A stretch of DNA of 64,000 nucleotides from Clusia tigrina (lineage: Eukaryota; Arthropoda; Insecta; Diptera; Clusiidae), in the NCBI GenBank assembly GCA_920105625.2, contig OV050030.1, forward strand, positions 209,544,325 to 209,608,324, given 5' to 3'. Under the pieces are notes generated by a model. That model saw nothing but the letters and a program-made list of their open reading frames with translations. It was not told where the DNA came from and ran no database searches. Every line of letters starts with the position of its first letter. The stretch's first letter is position 1. Of the stretch, positions 10,613 through 36,340 are shown one piece after another. Both the position numbers and the translations under genes were made by a program.

Positions 10613-10804
10613 TTATTCATTCTTATACTTATGAACATAGTTTTTAAAGTACTTATCTAATTTATAAGCTATTATGAGAATAATTATAACTAAAAAAATA
10701 ACTATGTAGGATTCTGGTCCTGAAGGGTAGGTGATCTCTGTTGATAGTTGATTATTAATTATGGTCGCCTCTTGTTGCTGTGGCTTGCTGTTGCTTTTTC
10801 CCAT
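10613..10804 (-). CDS. Small myristoylatable single-pass membrane protein upstream of gag
   Basis: A 63-residue open frame sits between the primer-binding region and gag. It begins MGKSNSKPQQQ, a classical N-myristoylation context (Gly2, Ser6, Lys7). One hydrophobic segment (YIVIFLVIIILIIAYKL, residues about 33-49) follows, then a basic tail (YFKNYVHKYKNE). The frame is intact while gag and pol are broken. The predicted product would be anchored at the plasma or an inner membrane. I do not know a proven function; similar short leader ORFs may exist in related errantiviruses. It could also be a chance ORF, but the signal pattern argues against that. Confidence 0.55.
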   Translation of the reverse strand: MGKSNSKPQQQEATIINNQLSTEITYPSGPESYIVIFLVIIILIIAYKLDKYFKNYVHKYKNE

Positions 10805-10885
10805 TTTGTGAGCGCCTCAATCATCCGTATGGTCTCGTCTTCTATAGTAGTTGTGTCGTTGTAGTCTTCAATCGTTGGCGTGCCA

Positions 10886-11400
10886 AGTTATTCGCATGCA
10901 TGCGATTTTATTGTTTTCTAATGCTTTTGTCTCATTTCAATACAAATATGAATTATTACTAATACATAATGTAAGTAATTTTACCAATAAAATGTTTATT
11001 GATTAACATTATAGATCAATATCCAATTTTTAATTCAATAATTCGTAATAGTCGTACTTTAATATGATTATTTGTTTTCTCTATTCTTCTTCCTTTTTCT
11101 AATTCTTGAGTCAAATTGGGTGCGTCAGTTGCTCCTTCTTTTTAATTTGTCTCCTCTTGTACGCTTCGATTGGGGGTCACAGTTGATAATCTTTGATGGA
11201 AGATAAGCTGGAAATGCATGGTAGTCGGCATGTATTATACATATGCAGGAATATTGGTCCACCGTTCCTGGATAATTTTCAGGATCTTCTTCAGGCTACT
11301 TTTCAGGTCCCAGGTCAGTTGCAGGATCGCCATGTAGTATATGTTTAAATGTTAGCCTTGCTACGGTGCTTATGACGATGTGTGGTCGTCAGTGTACACT
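10886..11400 (-). repeat. 5' LTR of gypsy element B
   Basis: About 515 bp that begin AGTGTACACT and end AATAACT on the minus strand, followed directly by TGGC of the primer-binding region. The length equals that usual for 17.6/297 LTRs. An AATAAA signal lies near 10998. The outer border is placed by the jump to unrelated sequence at 11401; no second LTR is available for comparison. Confidence 0.6.
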
Positions 11401-11440
11401 TGTTTTTGAGTGGTCTTTGTCTTACCTGGACTCTCTCTCT
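11399..11440 (-). repeat. 42-bp copy of a LINE A ORF1 segment beside the LTR
   Basis: Identical to 5790-5831. It begins at the outer edge of the element B 5' LTR, so it may be the remains of a LINE into which the errantivirus inserted, or filler DNA from a repair event. Confidence 0.85.
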
Positions 11441-11929
11441 AAACACTTAACATAAAATATTGTTAGTCCCTTGTCATTGGTTAACCAATGACTGTGAATC
11501 CGGGCCTAAGTGTGGTTCAGCAACTAATCAATTAATTAGTGACTTTGGAATTGGTGAAATATTTTATTAATGGCTTCTGGAAAAAGTACAGTGCTATATA
11601 GGCATATTTTGTTCAAAACGCAGACGAAAAAAGCGACAAGTGCAAGTATTGCTCTCTGCTTCCTTCCACTTCTTATGAACGAACGAAAGAAAGAGTAAAT
11701 TGGGTAGGTGCAAGCAAGTGCAAGTGACATGTTTATAATAATCATGGCATATATTGAGCGCAACTGAACGGTGTGATCGACAAAGTGCAATATGCTCAGT
11801 GAACGAGAATGAGCGGATCAGTCAGCTAAACGACCAAATCAGGTCAATTTGACATCAGAAAATCAAGTTTGCATTATTAGATTTCAAAATTATTGCTTTC
11901 GATATTTTTAACTTTATTTTAGCTTTGTC
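11441..11929. other. No gene seen; AT-rich with a 20-bp perfect palindrome
   Basis: No coding signal on either strand. A perfect palindrome gtcattggttaaccaatgac lies at about 11474-11493, and a near-palindrome of ctaatcaattaattag just after 11520. Origin unknown. Confidence 0.5.
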
Positions 11930-12065
11930 ATATGGGGGGAACCAGTGTGCATTGGTAACAAACCATGGTGCATCGACGATAGTTCGAAGAATCTTCTATT
12001 GGAAGCATTGGAGTATATCAATGTGGGAACGTGAAGCAGAGCCCTATTGAATCCCTTATTTCCAA
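11930..12065 (-). pseudogene. LINE ORF2 C-terminal scrap
   Basis: With one stop, the minus strand reads SKILRTIVDAPWFVTN-like sequence (KILRTIVDAPWFVTNAHW), the block that follows RT in Jockey/I-type LINE ORF2 proteins. Only about 40 residues remain. The flanks up to 12609 show no further match. Confidence 0.6.
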
Positions 12066-12609
12066 ATCTGACTTACGCGGGAGCAACCAGTTTAAAGCAC
12101 GAAATTTTAATCCAAGTAATATCCTTTAAGAGAGTATGTGAGGCTTTCCATTGTGCAGGGGGAAATAATTTGATAGCAATGCAACATTGATAATATTTCT
12201 TAAAAATGTTCTACATGAAAGCGGGAACTCTTCGAGTACTTTATTAGTGGTTAAGTCATGACGATAAGATGAGCTTGATGTTTCGTGCATAGTATAACAG
12301 CCCAGTTACTACGAACAAATAGGAGTTTGATTTTGCCCAAGATTTATCACCTGTTTGTAAATGGGGATGTGTTTCACAAATATAAAATACAGTGAATCAC
12401 AGTTTATTTCATACAAGCAATTTTTCCTAGAAAGAGGTTAAATAATCATTTCTCTCTCAAGAACGGATATCACACAAATGTATATGCAGCATTATAACTA
12501 TAATGTAAATCATATTATGGCCCTTGAAAACATTTGCGAATTTTTGTGTTTAGTTACCGTTATCATGAAAAATAAAAACTGAAACACCGTAAATGATAGT
12601 GATTGCTCC
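12066..12609. other. No gene seen
   Basis: Both strands are full of stops and no known family block was recognised. It lies between a LINE scrap and a gypsy gag start, so it may be decayed element sequence. Confidence 0.4.
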
Positions 12610-12792
12610 TTATACACATCTGGATTGTGGCTCTGCAGCGGTATTGCTGATCCGGTCAGTTCCATTTCGGTGAAAAATTGTTGGCTGCTTATGGACTTCG
12701 TCCAAGGTGCTTGTAGCTTCCACATCGAACTGCTCACCAAAATTTACTAGATCATCCTTGCGTATCAAGTACACCCAGTTTGTTTTCACCAT
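12610..12792 (-). pseudogene. gag: Gag start of a gypsy-type element (SAP-like)
   Basis: The frame begins MVKTNWVYLIRKDDLVNFGE and continues EATSTLDEVHKQ, a helix-turn-helix pattern like the SAP-type start of some gypsy Gags. It lies 134 bases after a possible primer-binding site (12926-12943), the expected leader order. Nothing further of Gag is seen. Confidence 0.45.
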
Positions 12793-12925
12793 CCTGTGAA
12801 TTTCTTAGCTGATTGGGAAGATAATGTGTATCGTTACGCTAGTGCGTGATTGGGTAGTTAGATGTAACTGTCTGTACTCTGTATGCTCTTGTATATCCCT
12901 AAATGCTAAATTCTCTTCATATATA

Positions 12926-12943
12926 GTACCTGCTCGGGCACCA
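12926..12943 (-). other. Possible primer-binding site
   Basis: TGGTGCCCGAGCAGGTAC on the minus strand differs in two bases from the site at 39361-39378, which resembles a tRNA-Lys primer site. An LTR would then lie just above 12944, but its borders could not be fixed. Confidence 0.4.
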
Positions 12944-13334
12944 AAATATGCTTGGCGGGCCAGGAGTCGCTAATAGAAAATTTGCAACCAGAATCCTTTA
13001 TCTCTATCTTATAACTAACTTATAACTTATAATCTACACCACCCCGTATACGTCAAAGTTTTCGCACATTGGGTTTTTTCTTCCGCATTTAGTATACGTG
13101 GGTCTTGGTCTCAGCAGAATCGATGAAAAACTTAGACTGCTTTTCTGTGAAAAAACCATATACCATTCTTACCCTGTCTATCAGAAGAAAGAATTCTTAG
13201 ACTGCTGCTGATTTTATAATCCCGTTTCAGAGCATAAAATTCTGCTTTAACGTTTTCCTGTATTTCCTCTTGCTATTCACTCCCTAATGGAGCTGTTGTA
13301 TGTGAATTGGTGTTCGTTCTAACTTATGTTGCGT
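12944..13334. other. Possible LTR region, borders unclear
   Basis: Sits between the RNase H remnant of gypsy fragment C and a primer-binding-like site, where an LTR shared by tandem elements would be expected. It has a repeated cttataact motif at about 13010-13030. No coding block was recognised. Confidence 0.3.
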
Positions 13335-14280
13335 CTAGCTGCCAACTCTTATTGTTGCTATGCTGATGTTACTCGTAGCCGTTCCTGGCATATATACAGT
13401 AATTTCGCACAGGCTTTGATAAGATCTTGCTCTGAAGTAGGCTATTACTCTATCATGTCCGTCAATAACTTGCGATACGAATCCTCCCATTCCGAAGCCA
13501 CTTGCATATCTGTGTCCGAAATATATTTTTTTACCCTTTTCAGCAAATACTGACCAATGTCTTGCCAAAAGTTGGCTGTATGTTTCCCTCTGCTATATGG
13601 ATAATTTTTAATCCATTCTTACATCTGACTGTCCAGTACCTTTTTATCAGCTGGTATCTTATTTTTCGTGTCTCCCGGTTGGCAGTTTACAATTTATGAA
13701 ATTGTTTGGCAATTTCAAATTAACTCTCCTTTCTCTATGGTTCTAGCGGTATTTTCAAGATTTACTACTGCTCTGCTGATCTTCTACGAGTGTTCTAATT
13801 ATGATGTCTATTAAAATTTTGCTATCAGCCTCCACCATCCACAACTTGTTATTCTCAACATCTTCGTCCATTTTGGCCTCTGACTTTGGTTGACTTTTTG
13901 TCATCCACGATACAATGGCTTATTTGACACCTCCATACTTATCCTCATTAACGGTATTTGGGTCGCATATTTCAACATACGGCTTTTCAAATCTAGCGTG
14001 ATCACAAAATCCACACCTAAGATCAATTCGTCCACAATATCCGCAACTACAAACTCGCATTTCACTATTGTGGTGCCGATTGTGACTTTGCACGTAACTT
14101 TTCCAAGTAACGGTACATCATCTCCAATAGCCGTAGGCAATCTTCAACCTCGAATGAGATCCCTTCTGATTATTGCATGGGATGCGCCTGTATCCAATGT
14201 TACTACGATTTTTCTCCGGTTTATTACACTGTCGACAGTTCGTTGATTTTCTGTGTCATCTGAAATACGCAGATTCTGGG
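13335..14280 (-). pseudogene. pol: Gypsy fragment C: protease joined to RNase H, RT deleted
   Basis: The minus strand near 14200 reads VVTLDTGASHAII, a retroviral-type protease active site, followed by the protease body with ADIVDELILGVDFV (from 14140). A linker with ARHWSVFAEKGK (13568) resembles the stretch before RT. It passes directly into an RNase H block, SGFGMGGFVSQVIDGHDRV, near 13500. The whole RT (about 700 bases expected) is therefore missing. Several stops lie in between. The element was a Ty3/gypsy type; its relation to the possible LTR and gag at 12610-13300 is open. Confidence 0.65.
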
Positions 14281-14574
14281 GCCACATGTTGTGGGAGTCA
14301 GATCATGCCACTGGAGACTGACTCCATTTAGTTTGTTGACATCTTCACAACATTTTTCGATTCATTATTTCGGAATCTGACTTGGTTTGAAGGTCTTAAA
14401 AGCGAGCGTAATGTCTAGTGTCTAGGATCTAGTGTATTATTTTACTCCTGGGAAGTTATATGATGACTAAGAACGAATAGAGTATACGCATAAAAAATTG
14501 AATACTTTACTTTTATGCTTAAATATATATAAAAAATCTGTCTTTTATATTTCTTGTTGATTAGATTACCGAGT

Positions 14575-29606
<15,032 letters not shown>

Positions 29607-29705
29607 GTAATATATATTGAAAATTTCGTTCTTTACTTTAAGGCGACGATATTCTCTATTGCTAAAAAAAAATGTCCCAAAAAGCTTAGGATTTGTGATC
29701 AAAAA

Positions 29706-29794
29706 ATAACCGTTATTTTCATCTTTTCGTGAGTTACGTATGTTCGATGTTAGCATTTTTTTTCTGTTATGTTGGTACACATGTCTGTTATATA
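29706..29794 (+). repeat. Extra copy of a mariner 5' end
   Basis: About 89 bases nearly identical to 29813-29896 (taaccgttattttcatc through acacatgtctgttatat). Together they form a tandem duplication of the mariner's left end. It begins 100 bases after Nap1 exon 4. Confidence 0.85.
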
Positions 29795-29795
29795 C

Positions 29796-30418
29796 GAGGT
29801 GTGATCAAATGATAACCGTTATTTTCATCTTTTCGTGAGTTACGTATGTTGAATGTTCGCATTTTTTTTTATGTTGGTACACATGTCTGTTATATATGTT
29901 GGCAATACCAACCATTTTGGATTGTCAGTTTGTTTTTGACAGATAAAAAGATTAGTCGTGTTTTGGTGTGCTCTTCGATTTTGTACTATTCGAAAAAATG
30001 GATCAAAGAAACTGTATTCAGTTTTGTGTAAAAAATGAAATTAAATGCGCAAGGACACTTGAAATGTTGACTGTGGCCTTTGGCGAGTCTACTATGAGCA
30101 GAACACAAGTTCAGTTGTGGTATAACCGGTTTAAGGAAGGCCGAGAAGATGTCAATGACGATGCTCGTTCTGGTCGCCCGAGCACGTCAACAACCGATGA
30201 AAACATTGACGTAGTGAAGAAAATGATTTTGGATAATCATCGAATCACTATCAGAGAGGTTGCTGATGATGTTGGCATATCGTTCGGCTCATGCCAAGCA
30301 ATTTTTACGGATGTTTTAGGCATGAAACGTGCGGCAGCGAAGATTGTTCCAAAATTGCTAAATATTGAGCAAAAACAACGTCGCAGGACATCGCTGTTTC
30401 AGAAGTGTTTCGAGGATA
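29796..30418 (+). pseudogene. Mariner transposase N-terminal half, truncated
   Basis: After a left end acgaggtgtgatcaaatga, ATG 29998 opens MDQRNCIQFCVKNEIKCART. The product has the two helix-turn-helix DNA-binding parts (RTQVQLWYNRFKEGREDV and ITIREVADDVGISFGSCQ), and then stops at a TA run at 30418 before the catalytic domain. No DDE residue remains. A copy of the same left end sits inverted at 37537-37727. Confidence 0.8.
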
Positions 30419-30478
30419 TATATATATATATACATAGGCAAATATACATGGGCATATATATATATAGGCAAATCCTAG

Positions 30479-32767
30479 CGTTCGGACGCTTTTTTTCATG
30501 TAATTTGCACAGAAATTGCACATATTTTTTAAATGCGTTCACTGCTGGATTACTTGACAAATGCAAAATATATATAAAGAAAAATATTAGGGTTCTCAAG
30601 TCTTTTCTCAGAGATATTGTATTTAAAAAACTACGTTCGCCCGTTTCAAAAAAAAAAGTGGTTATAGAGGTTTACACAAAGCCTCATATTTTTCTGCGAA
30701 TTTAATGGTTGCATAAAAAAGTGTTTAAGAAGAAATCGTAGCACATCAAATAAGCATTCGAAGAACTCCTACTGGATCTAATATTTATTGCCACTTTCGT
30801 CACAGTAAACAATTTTTTTCGTTCGGACGTTACGTGACGGACGTTTCATATTTTTCTTCCCTTAGAAAAAGTAATATTAAATATTTTTAAACAATTTATT
30901 TTTATTTTAACGAATATTTTGTTTTATATGTTTATGTTAGTGTACTTTGAATTAGATGTTATAGCGGCTTTTATATACATTTTATTAGTATATTTAAAGA
31001 AGTGGTAGCTTCCTTATATCACGAATTTTCTTAGTATTTAACCACATTTTATAAACAGGTTCGGATAAGTTATCCACTTCTTCTAATGACATATTAACAA
31101 TATTTATGCGTGAAATGTTCTGTCTTGCGCAGTCGAAAAACTCATAAGCGCTGTTTAAAATTAAGTTCTTGGTTCTGACCAATTCCCAAACTTTACTTTT
31201 CACTACAGCGCCAATCCCATCTACTGCACGTTCACCATGTGATGTCGCGAAAAAATTCCATTGTAATAAGTCTAAATTGAAGCGTTGCACGAAATGTGAA
31301 ATAGTTCTTAATATGAACTTATTTTTAAACTGAATGCTACATCCATCAGAAAATACCAATACCTTTGAAATTGTATGACTTGTTTCTAATTGATTAATAA
31401 TTTTAGAAAAAAAAACAATAGACGTCATATTTATTGTGTGCAAGCTTGTTACTAACAATAACAAAACATTGGATTTCTCCATGTAGTCATGCCATGCATG
31501 TAAAAAGTGTAAATTGGCTGTAGCTAAAGGGAGCTGACTGTATTTCATTTTGTGTTGTGAGCCTATAATTTTCTGCAAACTTCTTCAGGTTAATTTTTGT
31601 GCTCTCAAAGTATTTTTGTTGAGTGCGCTTTACAAAATGTGTGTACTTTCAAAGCAGGCAATTGTGACTCAATTACCAACATTAGTTCCTGTAGTGATCC
31701 CTCAGTGTAAATTAGCATCATCCGATTGCTAACAATTCCCCAGTGCTTCCACTGAACAGGTTCTTCCAATTTGCTTATGAAGCTTAAAGGAATCAACCAT
31801 AAATCAAATTAAACTCATATTGCATGCATTCCTTTGTCATAAACTTTTCACTTGTCACGTCGCAACAAACACTATTTAAAAAATCATTAAAATTGGAGGG
31901 AATTTTTTTTCACTCCATCTAGCAGATATGAAAAGTTGGCATGGTATTTACAGATACACATATTATGTGGCATGTCTTGGCTAAGCATAATTATTTTTGG
32001 TCTATTTGCATAAAACTTTGTTCTTGATCGCTACAGGAATTCTTTCCTTGGGTATTATCACAATATGTTTTCGGGCAGCTGATTGCACATCACTAATGTA
32101 AAAATTATGTATAAGTTCCAAGCCCTTATCGATGCATCCGTCTGAAAGTGCCTTTATATTTTCTTCTGTTTTATACTTTTTGTAAAGAACAGCAATCACT
32201 TTGCGCTTTTTTTCAATGTCTTGTGGCAAAGCTAGCTCTACTTTTTGTACTGCCTTACCCAGTGTTTGCTTACAACTATAAGGCTTCAATACCGTTTTGT
32301 GTGTGGCTTGTTTTTTTTCTGACGAAAAGCTTTTTGGCGATTGGAGCTTTGTTTTTCAGTTTATTGGCGAGTGAAGAATCACCGTCAATATTTTTTTATT
32401 TTTTTTTTTTTTTTGACGATAAGCTCACTTTCTTGAAGCCTCCTTTGTACGATAGGCTATTAATTTAAGGTCATCCTCTTTCTTTGACATTCTCCATGCT
32501 TTTGTTCTTTCTGCTGATGTCTTAGCCATCTGTACAAATAAGCCAAATTGCAATTAAATGCTAAGAAATAGTTGCTATTAAACTTACCGTTCGGACGTTA
32601 CAAAACAATATCTGTAATATTACTCAAATATATTGGTTATTCAAAAATTTTAATTTCCCACCGTGAAACACTAGTTAAATAGATTTAAAAAATATATTTA
32701 CTTTATTACTCCTTGTACTTACATTATCCACAGCACAATTAAGCTTTTATTTTCGTCGCGGACGTTA
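30479..32767 (-). mobile_element. Unclassified DNA transposon-like unit with repeated CGTTCGGACG motif
   Basis: The motif cgttcggacgttac occurs exactly at 30820-30833 and 32588-32601 in the same orientation, on both sides of a transposase-like coding region. Variants lie at 30479-30489 and about 32753-32767. The outer borders are set by these motifs and are tentative; no clean TIR was found. Confidence 0.5.
30994..32529 (-). pseudogene. Transposon-derived protein of unassigned superfamily
   Basis: ATG 32529 opens MAKTSAERTKAWRMSKKED, a basic start seen in a widespread, poorly named insect/cnidarian/fish protein family. Next come a KVELALPQDIEKKRKVIAVL block (32170-32240), KEEPVQW-like and ESQLPALKVHTF (31605-31796), and an almost open 194-residue part from 31578 with LVFSDGCSIQFKNKF and LLQWNFFATSHGERAVDGIG. 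The last two blocks look like a DDE-type core (D, then D/E candidates), but I cannot name the superfamily. Several frameshifts occur between 32500 and 31580. Confidence 0.55.
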
Positions 32768-33349
32768 CACGCCAAAACCATATAATATTTCTTAGAATAT
32801 ACCTTTAAGCAATCGTGTTATCTCGGTTTTTATTGCAGAAGATCAAAGTCCATACAGATCACAAAATAGTGAAAGACAAACGAGAAGGAAAACTATTGTA
32901 TACATGATTAACTGTCAAAAGAAAAACAAATAACTAGGAAGCCAGTTTTTGTGTTTCTAGCAGTCTAAATAGTAATGCATTGTTTTTTTTTGGTGTAAAA
33001 ACGAAACGAATATTGTAGCATTAGAGCAGGAAAATAAAGATATGAAACTAATTATTCGTAAGGAAAAATTTAACAATGTAACAATTACAGTTTTTTGGTT
33101 CTGGTTGACCATTTCCAGGATTTGCTCATATATGGTTATAAACGCATGTTTGAATCGACGTACGAAAACTATACTCGTTTGTGCCGTTCTCTTATACAAC
33201 ACGAGGCGTTAGCTACGCCAATTCCCCAAAGCAATGAAGCTTCAATTCGCCGGGCGCGCAGCGGTGTTCGTAGTTTGCAGTGCCTTGCAAATAGTTGAAA
33301 TTTATCCGAGTATTTATAATAATATATTGCCAGAATACTTTAGAAAATC
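32768..33349. other. No recognised gene
   Basis: A 67-residue open frame at 33095-33298 (+) (MVLVDHFQDLLIYGYKRMFE) has no known motif I recognise. It could be a chance ORF or a Gag scrap of the BEL element that resumes after the RTE LINE. Confidence 0.35.
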
Positions 33350-35610
33350 TGTAACTGAGTCGTCTTCTGCTCAGACTTTCTTCTTGTTAGTTGGCGAACA
33401 ACCCTAGTGGGTCAACTCCGCATAATTAGCCTTCGCCAGTCGTCTCAGCTAAGCGCACGCTGACGCCAGCTGGAAATACCGCGTCCAGACAGGTCCTCCT
33501 GAACTTGGTCTTTCCATCTCAGTAGTTATCTTCCCCTCCTGCGTCGCCCATCTTAGGGCATCGAATCGAAAACTTTCCGGGTTGGAGCTGTTTCATCCAT
33601 CCGCAAGAGGTGACACATCCAGCGTAACTACTAGATTTTGATTCGCTGGACTAAATCAATATCGGCTTATAACTCGTACAACTCATCGTTCCATCTGATC
33701 CGATACTCACAGGAAACGCACATAGGTCCAAAGATTTTAGAAAGAATTTTTTTTTCAAACGCGTCTAATGCCTGCTTGTCACTGTTTGTCATCGTCCAAC
33801 TCTCTGCTACATATAGCAGGACGGGAATGACGAGAGACTTATTCAGAGTTAGCTTTGTTCCTCGAGAAAGGGCTTTACTCTTTAGCTGCCTGCTAAGCCC
33901 AAAGTAGCACCTGTTAGCTAGAGTAATTCTCCAAACCTATTTTGTTAGTGGTGTTGATACTGGTCCCTAGGTAGAAACAATCCTTTACAATTTCAAAGTG
34001 GCAGTCCTCAACAGCAACGTGATGTCCAAGACGTACCTTCAGTTACTAATAAACCCACTTGCTGTGCTTCTTTTTCCAGGCCGGTATATACAGAACTCAC
34101 AGCTCGAGTGTTATCGCCAATGATGTCAATATCATCAGCATACGCCAAAAGTATGGCACTATTATTAAAGATAGTGCCAGTGTGATGCAATTCCGGATGA
34201 ATTTTCGCAACATTAGGTTGATCGGGTGGTGGTGTTTCGATTTCATCGTCAGCAATCCGTTGCTCATGTTCACTTGTCGTCATTAGCAGTTTCGCGAAGT
34301 GTTCTCGCCATAGCATGATATATACTCTGGGCGTCTGTTACCAGATTTCCTTTTTCGTCTTTACAGGATTAGCTCTGGTTTTTCGCTTGGACCTTCACTT
34401 TTTGAAATAATGTTCATATTCCTGCTGCCAAGCACTCGATCTCCTCGCACTCTCTTAGTTCCGCTTCTCGTTTTTACATCGAAAACTACGTTTTTCATCC
34501 CCCCTCTTCTCTCTGTATCGCTCCATGGTAGCTCGCATATCAAACGACCGATGGTAGCCAAGCGCATCTTCAGCAGCTGTGCGCATGGAGTGGGAAATAT
34601 GTGTCAACTGTGCGCATATACCATCAAGTTGAGGGGAGTATCCTCAAGTAGACTAGCGAGGCGGGTTGCGAAGTCATTGGCTGTCCGTTGTGACTGCAGC
34701 TTCTGGACGTCGAATTTTCTCGGTGCATTTGAACGTAACTTTTTTGCCGCACTGAGGCGAGTGCGAACATTTGCTGCTACAAGGTAATGGTCCCAGTCCA
34801 TGTTGGCGCCTCGGATTGTACGCACGTCCAATTCTTTGGAGTGTGTCGTCCATCTATCACAACGTGATCAATCTAGTTTCGCGTTTTCTAATCGGGGGAG
34901 AGCCAGGTGGCTTTGTGGATATCGAGATGCTTCAACCTAGTGCTTCTGACTACCATATTCCGGGCCGCGGCGAAATCAATCAGCCTCAATCCGTTGTCGG
35001 ATGATTCGCCGTGCAGGCTGAAATTTCCGACCGCTGGGCCAAAGACTCCCCTCTATCCACCTTAGCGTTAAAGTCGCCAAGCACTATTTTTACATCGTGA
35101 CGGGAGCAGCGGTCGTAAGCTTCTTTAAGGCGATCGTAGAAGGCGTCCTTGGTCACTGTGTCTCTCGTCCGTCGGAGAATGGGAGCAGATAAGGCTGATA
35201 TGAAAGTATTTGGCCTTGATCCGGATCGTGACCAGCCTGCCGTCTATAGGAGTAAACTGCAAGACATTTTTTCGCAGCTGTCTGCTGACCACGAAGCCCA
35301 CGCCGAATTCACGTTTCGTCGCATGGCAGCTGTAGTATACGTCACAAGTAGTTTGCTTGAAGCCTCCCTGTCCTGTCCATCGTATTTCGTGGAGAGCGGT
35401 TACGTCTGCCTTGTATTGGTTCAGGACATCGACCAGCTGGATAGGTGCACCTGGTCTGTTCAACGTGCGCACATTTCAGTTGCATATCCTCAAATCGTGT
35501 TCCTTAAATTGTTTGCGTGGGGAGTCGTCAACAGTTGGGAGGTGTATCATCCGAGGCAACTTATAGTTTTTCATTGAAAACAGTTTTTTCTGTGACGCGT
35601 CCCAAACCCT
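33350..35610 (-). mobile_element. RTE-clade LINE with most of the RT deleted
   Basis: The single ORF runs on the minus strand from the endonuclease (about 35580) to the C-terminal end (about 33360). The RT fingers and palm are missing between PPDQPNV and RGTIF-like sequence near 34190, so the element is roughly 600 bases shorter than a full RTE. The low-divergence start suggests a recent 5' part. Confidence 0.8.
33360..35570 (-). pseudogene. RTE ORF: endonuclease, deleted RT, C-terminal domain
   Basis: Endonuclease: LPRMIHLPTVDDSPRKQF, NVRTLNRPGAP (35472), HEIRWTGQGG, FGVGFVVSRQLRKNV. Middle: DWDHYLVAANVRTRLS, NDFATRLASLLEDTPL (34604-34831), then HFAKLLMTTSEHEQ and ETPPPDQPNVAKI (34200-34310). 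Directly after an HHTGTIFNNSAIL junction comes the RT catalytic box LLAYADDIDIIGDNTRAVSS (about 34140). The tail is degraded but keeps SRPAICSRELDDDKQ and VGVDPLGLFAN-like sequence near 33400. Such proteins nick DNA and copy their RNA at the nick; this copy lacks RT motifs 1-4. Confidence 0.8.
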
Positions 35611-35699
35611 GCATAATCTTAGCCAACTACGAAATGAGAGGCAGAACGAATAATAAGGCATCTAGCGTGGAAGCTGCTGCAAGATGGATACCACAACAA

Positions 35700-36340
35700 G
35701 AGGTTGTTATCATCCACTGTAATTCATCGTTTAACAGGGCAACATATTCGATGCAACATCTTCTGCAACTATAAAAGGTTTTCCCGATGTTATACGTGTT
35801 CGCTCTGGAGAACTCGGAATATCGACTACAACTTGGGACCAGTTGCTGCTGCATCTGCTCATTAAAAAAGAGGATCGTCAAAGCCACATACTCTACGAAG
35901 AATCCGAAAGAACTACAAAAAATAAAATGCTTTTTGGACTTCCTTGAAAATCACTTTCAATCATTGGAGGCCCTCGGTGGAAAACAAAGAACAAACACAC
36001 TAAAGGTTACATCATCAGTTGCAGCTATTATTCGGGTAAGGATCACCCCATATTCTTTTGCAAGTTTTTGAAGTTGTCTGCAGCAGATCGATTAAGCTGG
36101 GCTAAAACGCAAAAGGATCTGCTTCAATTGTCTCAGATGTAACCACACTAGCTAGGGAGTATACTTCTCGAGGCTGCACCAAATGCATGGTATTGGAAAT
36201 GCACAAAAAAGAGCTACGCAACGGGCTCACATGAAACTAGAATCTCAAAGAAGCAACTTTGAAGCCGACTTCGACGCATTTGTGCTGCCAAGTATTGTTC
36301 CGACTCAACCAGCTCAGCAGCTAAACATGACAAAATGGCC
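35700..36340 (+). pseudogene. gag: BEL/Pao Gag remnant
   Basis: In shifting frames: VIRVRSGELGISTTTWDQLL (about 35790-35850), LLIKKEDRQSHILYEESE, then FLDFLENHFQSLEALGG (35935-35985). This is the DUF1759-type BEL Gag that forms the particle shell. Many frame breaks. Confidence 0.65.

Larger units (their letters stand above)
6591..11400 (-). mobile_element. Errantivirus-like (17.6/297-type) gypsy element B, 3' truncated
   Basis: Minus-strand LTR retrotransposon: 5' LTR (10886-11400), primer-binding region, a 63-residue membrane ORF, gag, protease, RT, RNase H and the linker that leads to integrase. The LTR ends AGT...AACT fit errantiviruses rather than TG...CA elements. Integrase core, env and 3' LTR are missing because the element stops at about 6590 against LINE A. 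Only a handful of lesions are seen (about 9915, 8824, 8625, 7350), so it is younger than its neighbours. Confidence 0.85.

Noticed and set aside
33095..33298. 67-residue frame as a gene
   Set aside because: No recognised motif and no context; kept only as part of an unassigned stretch.
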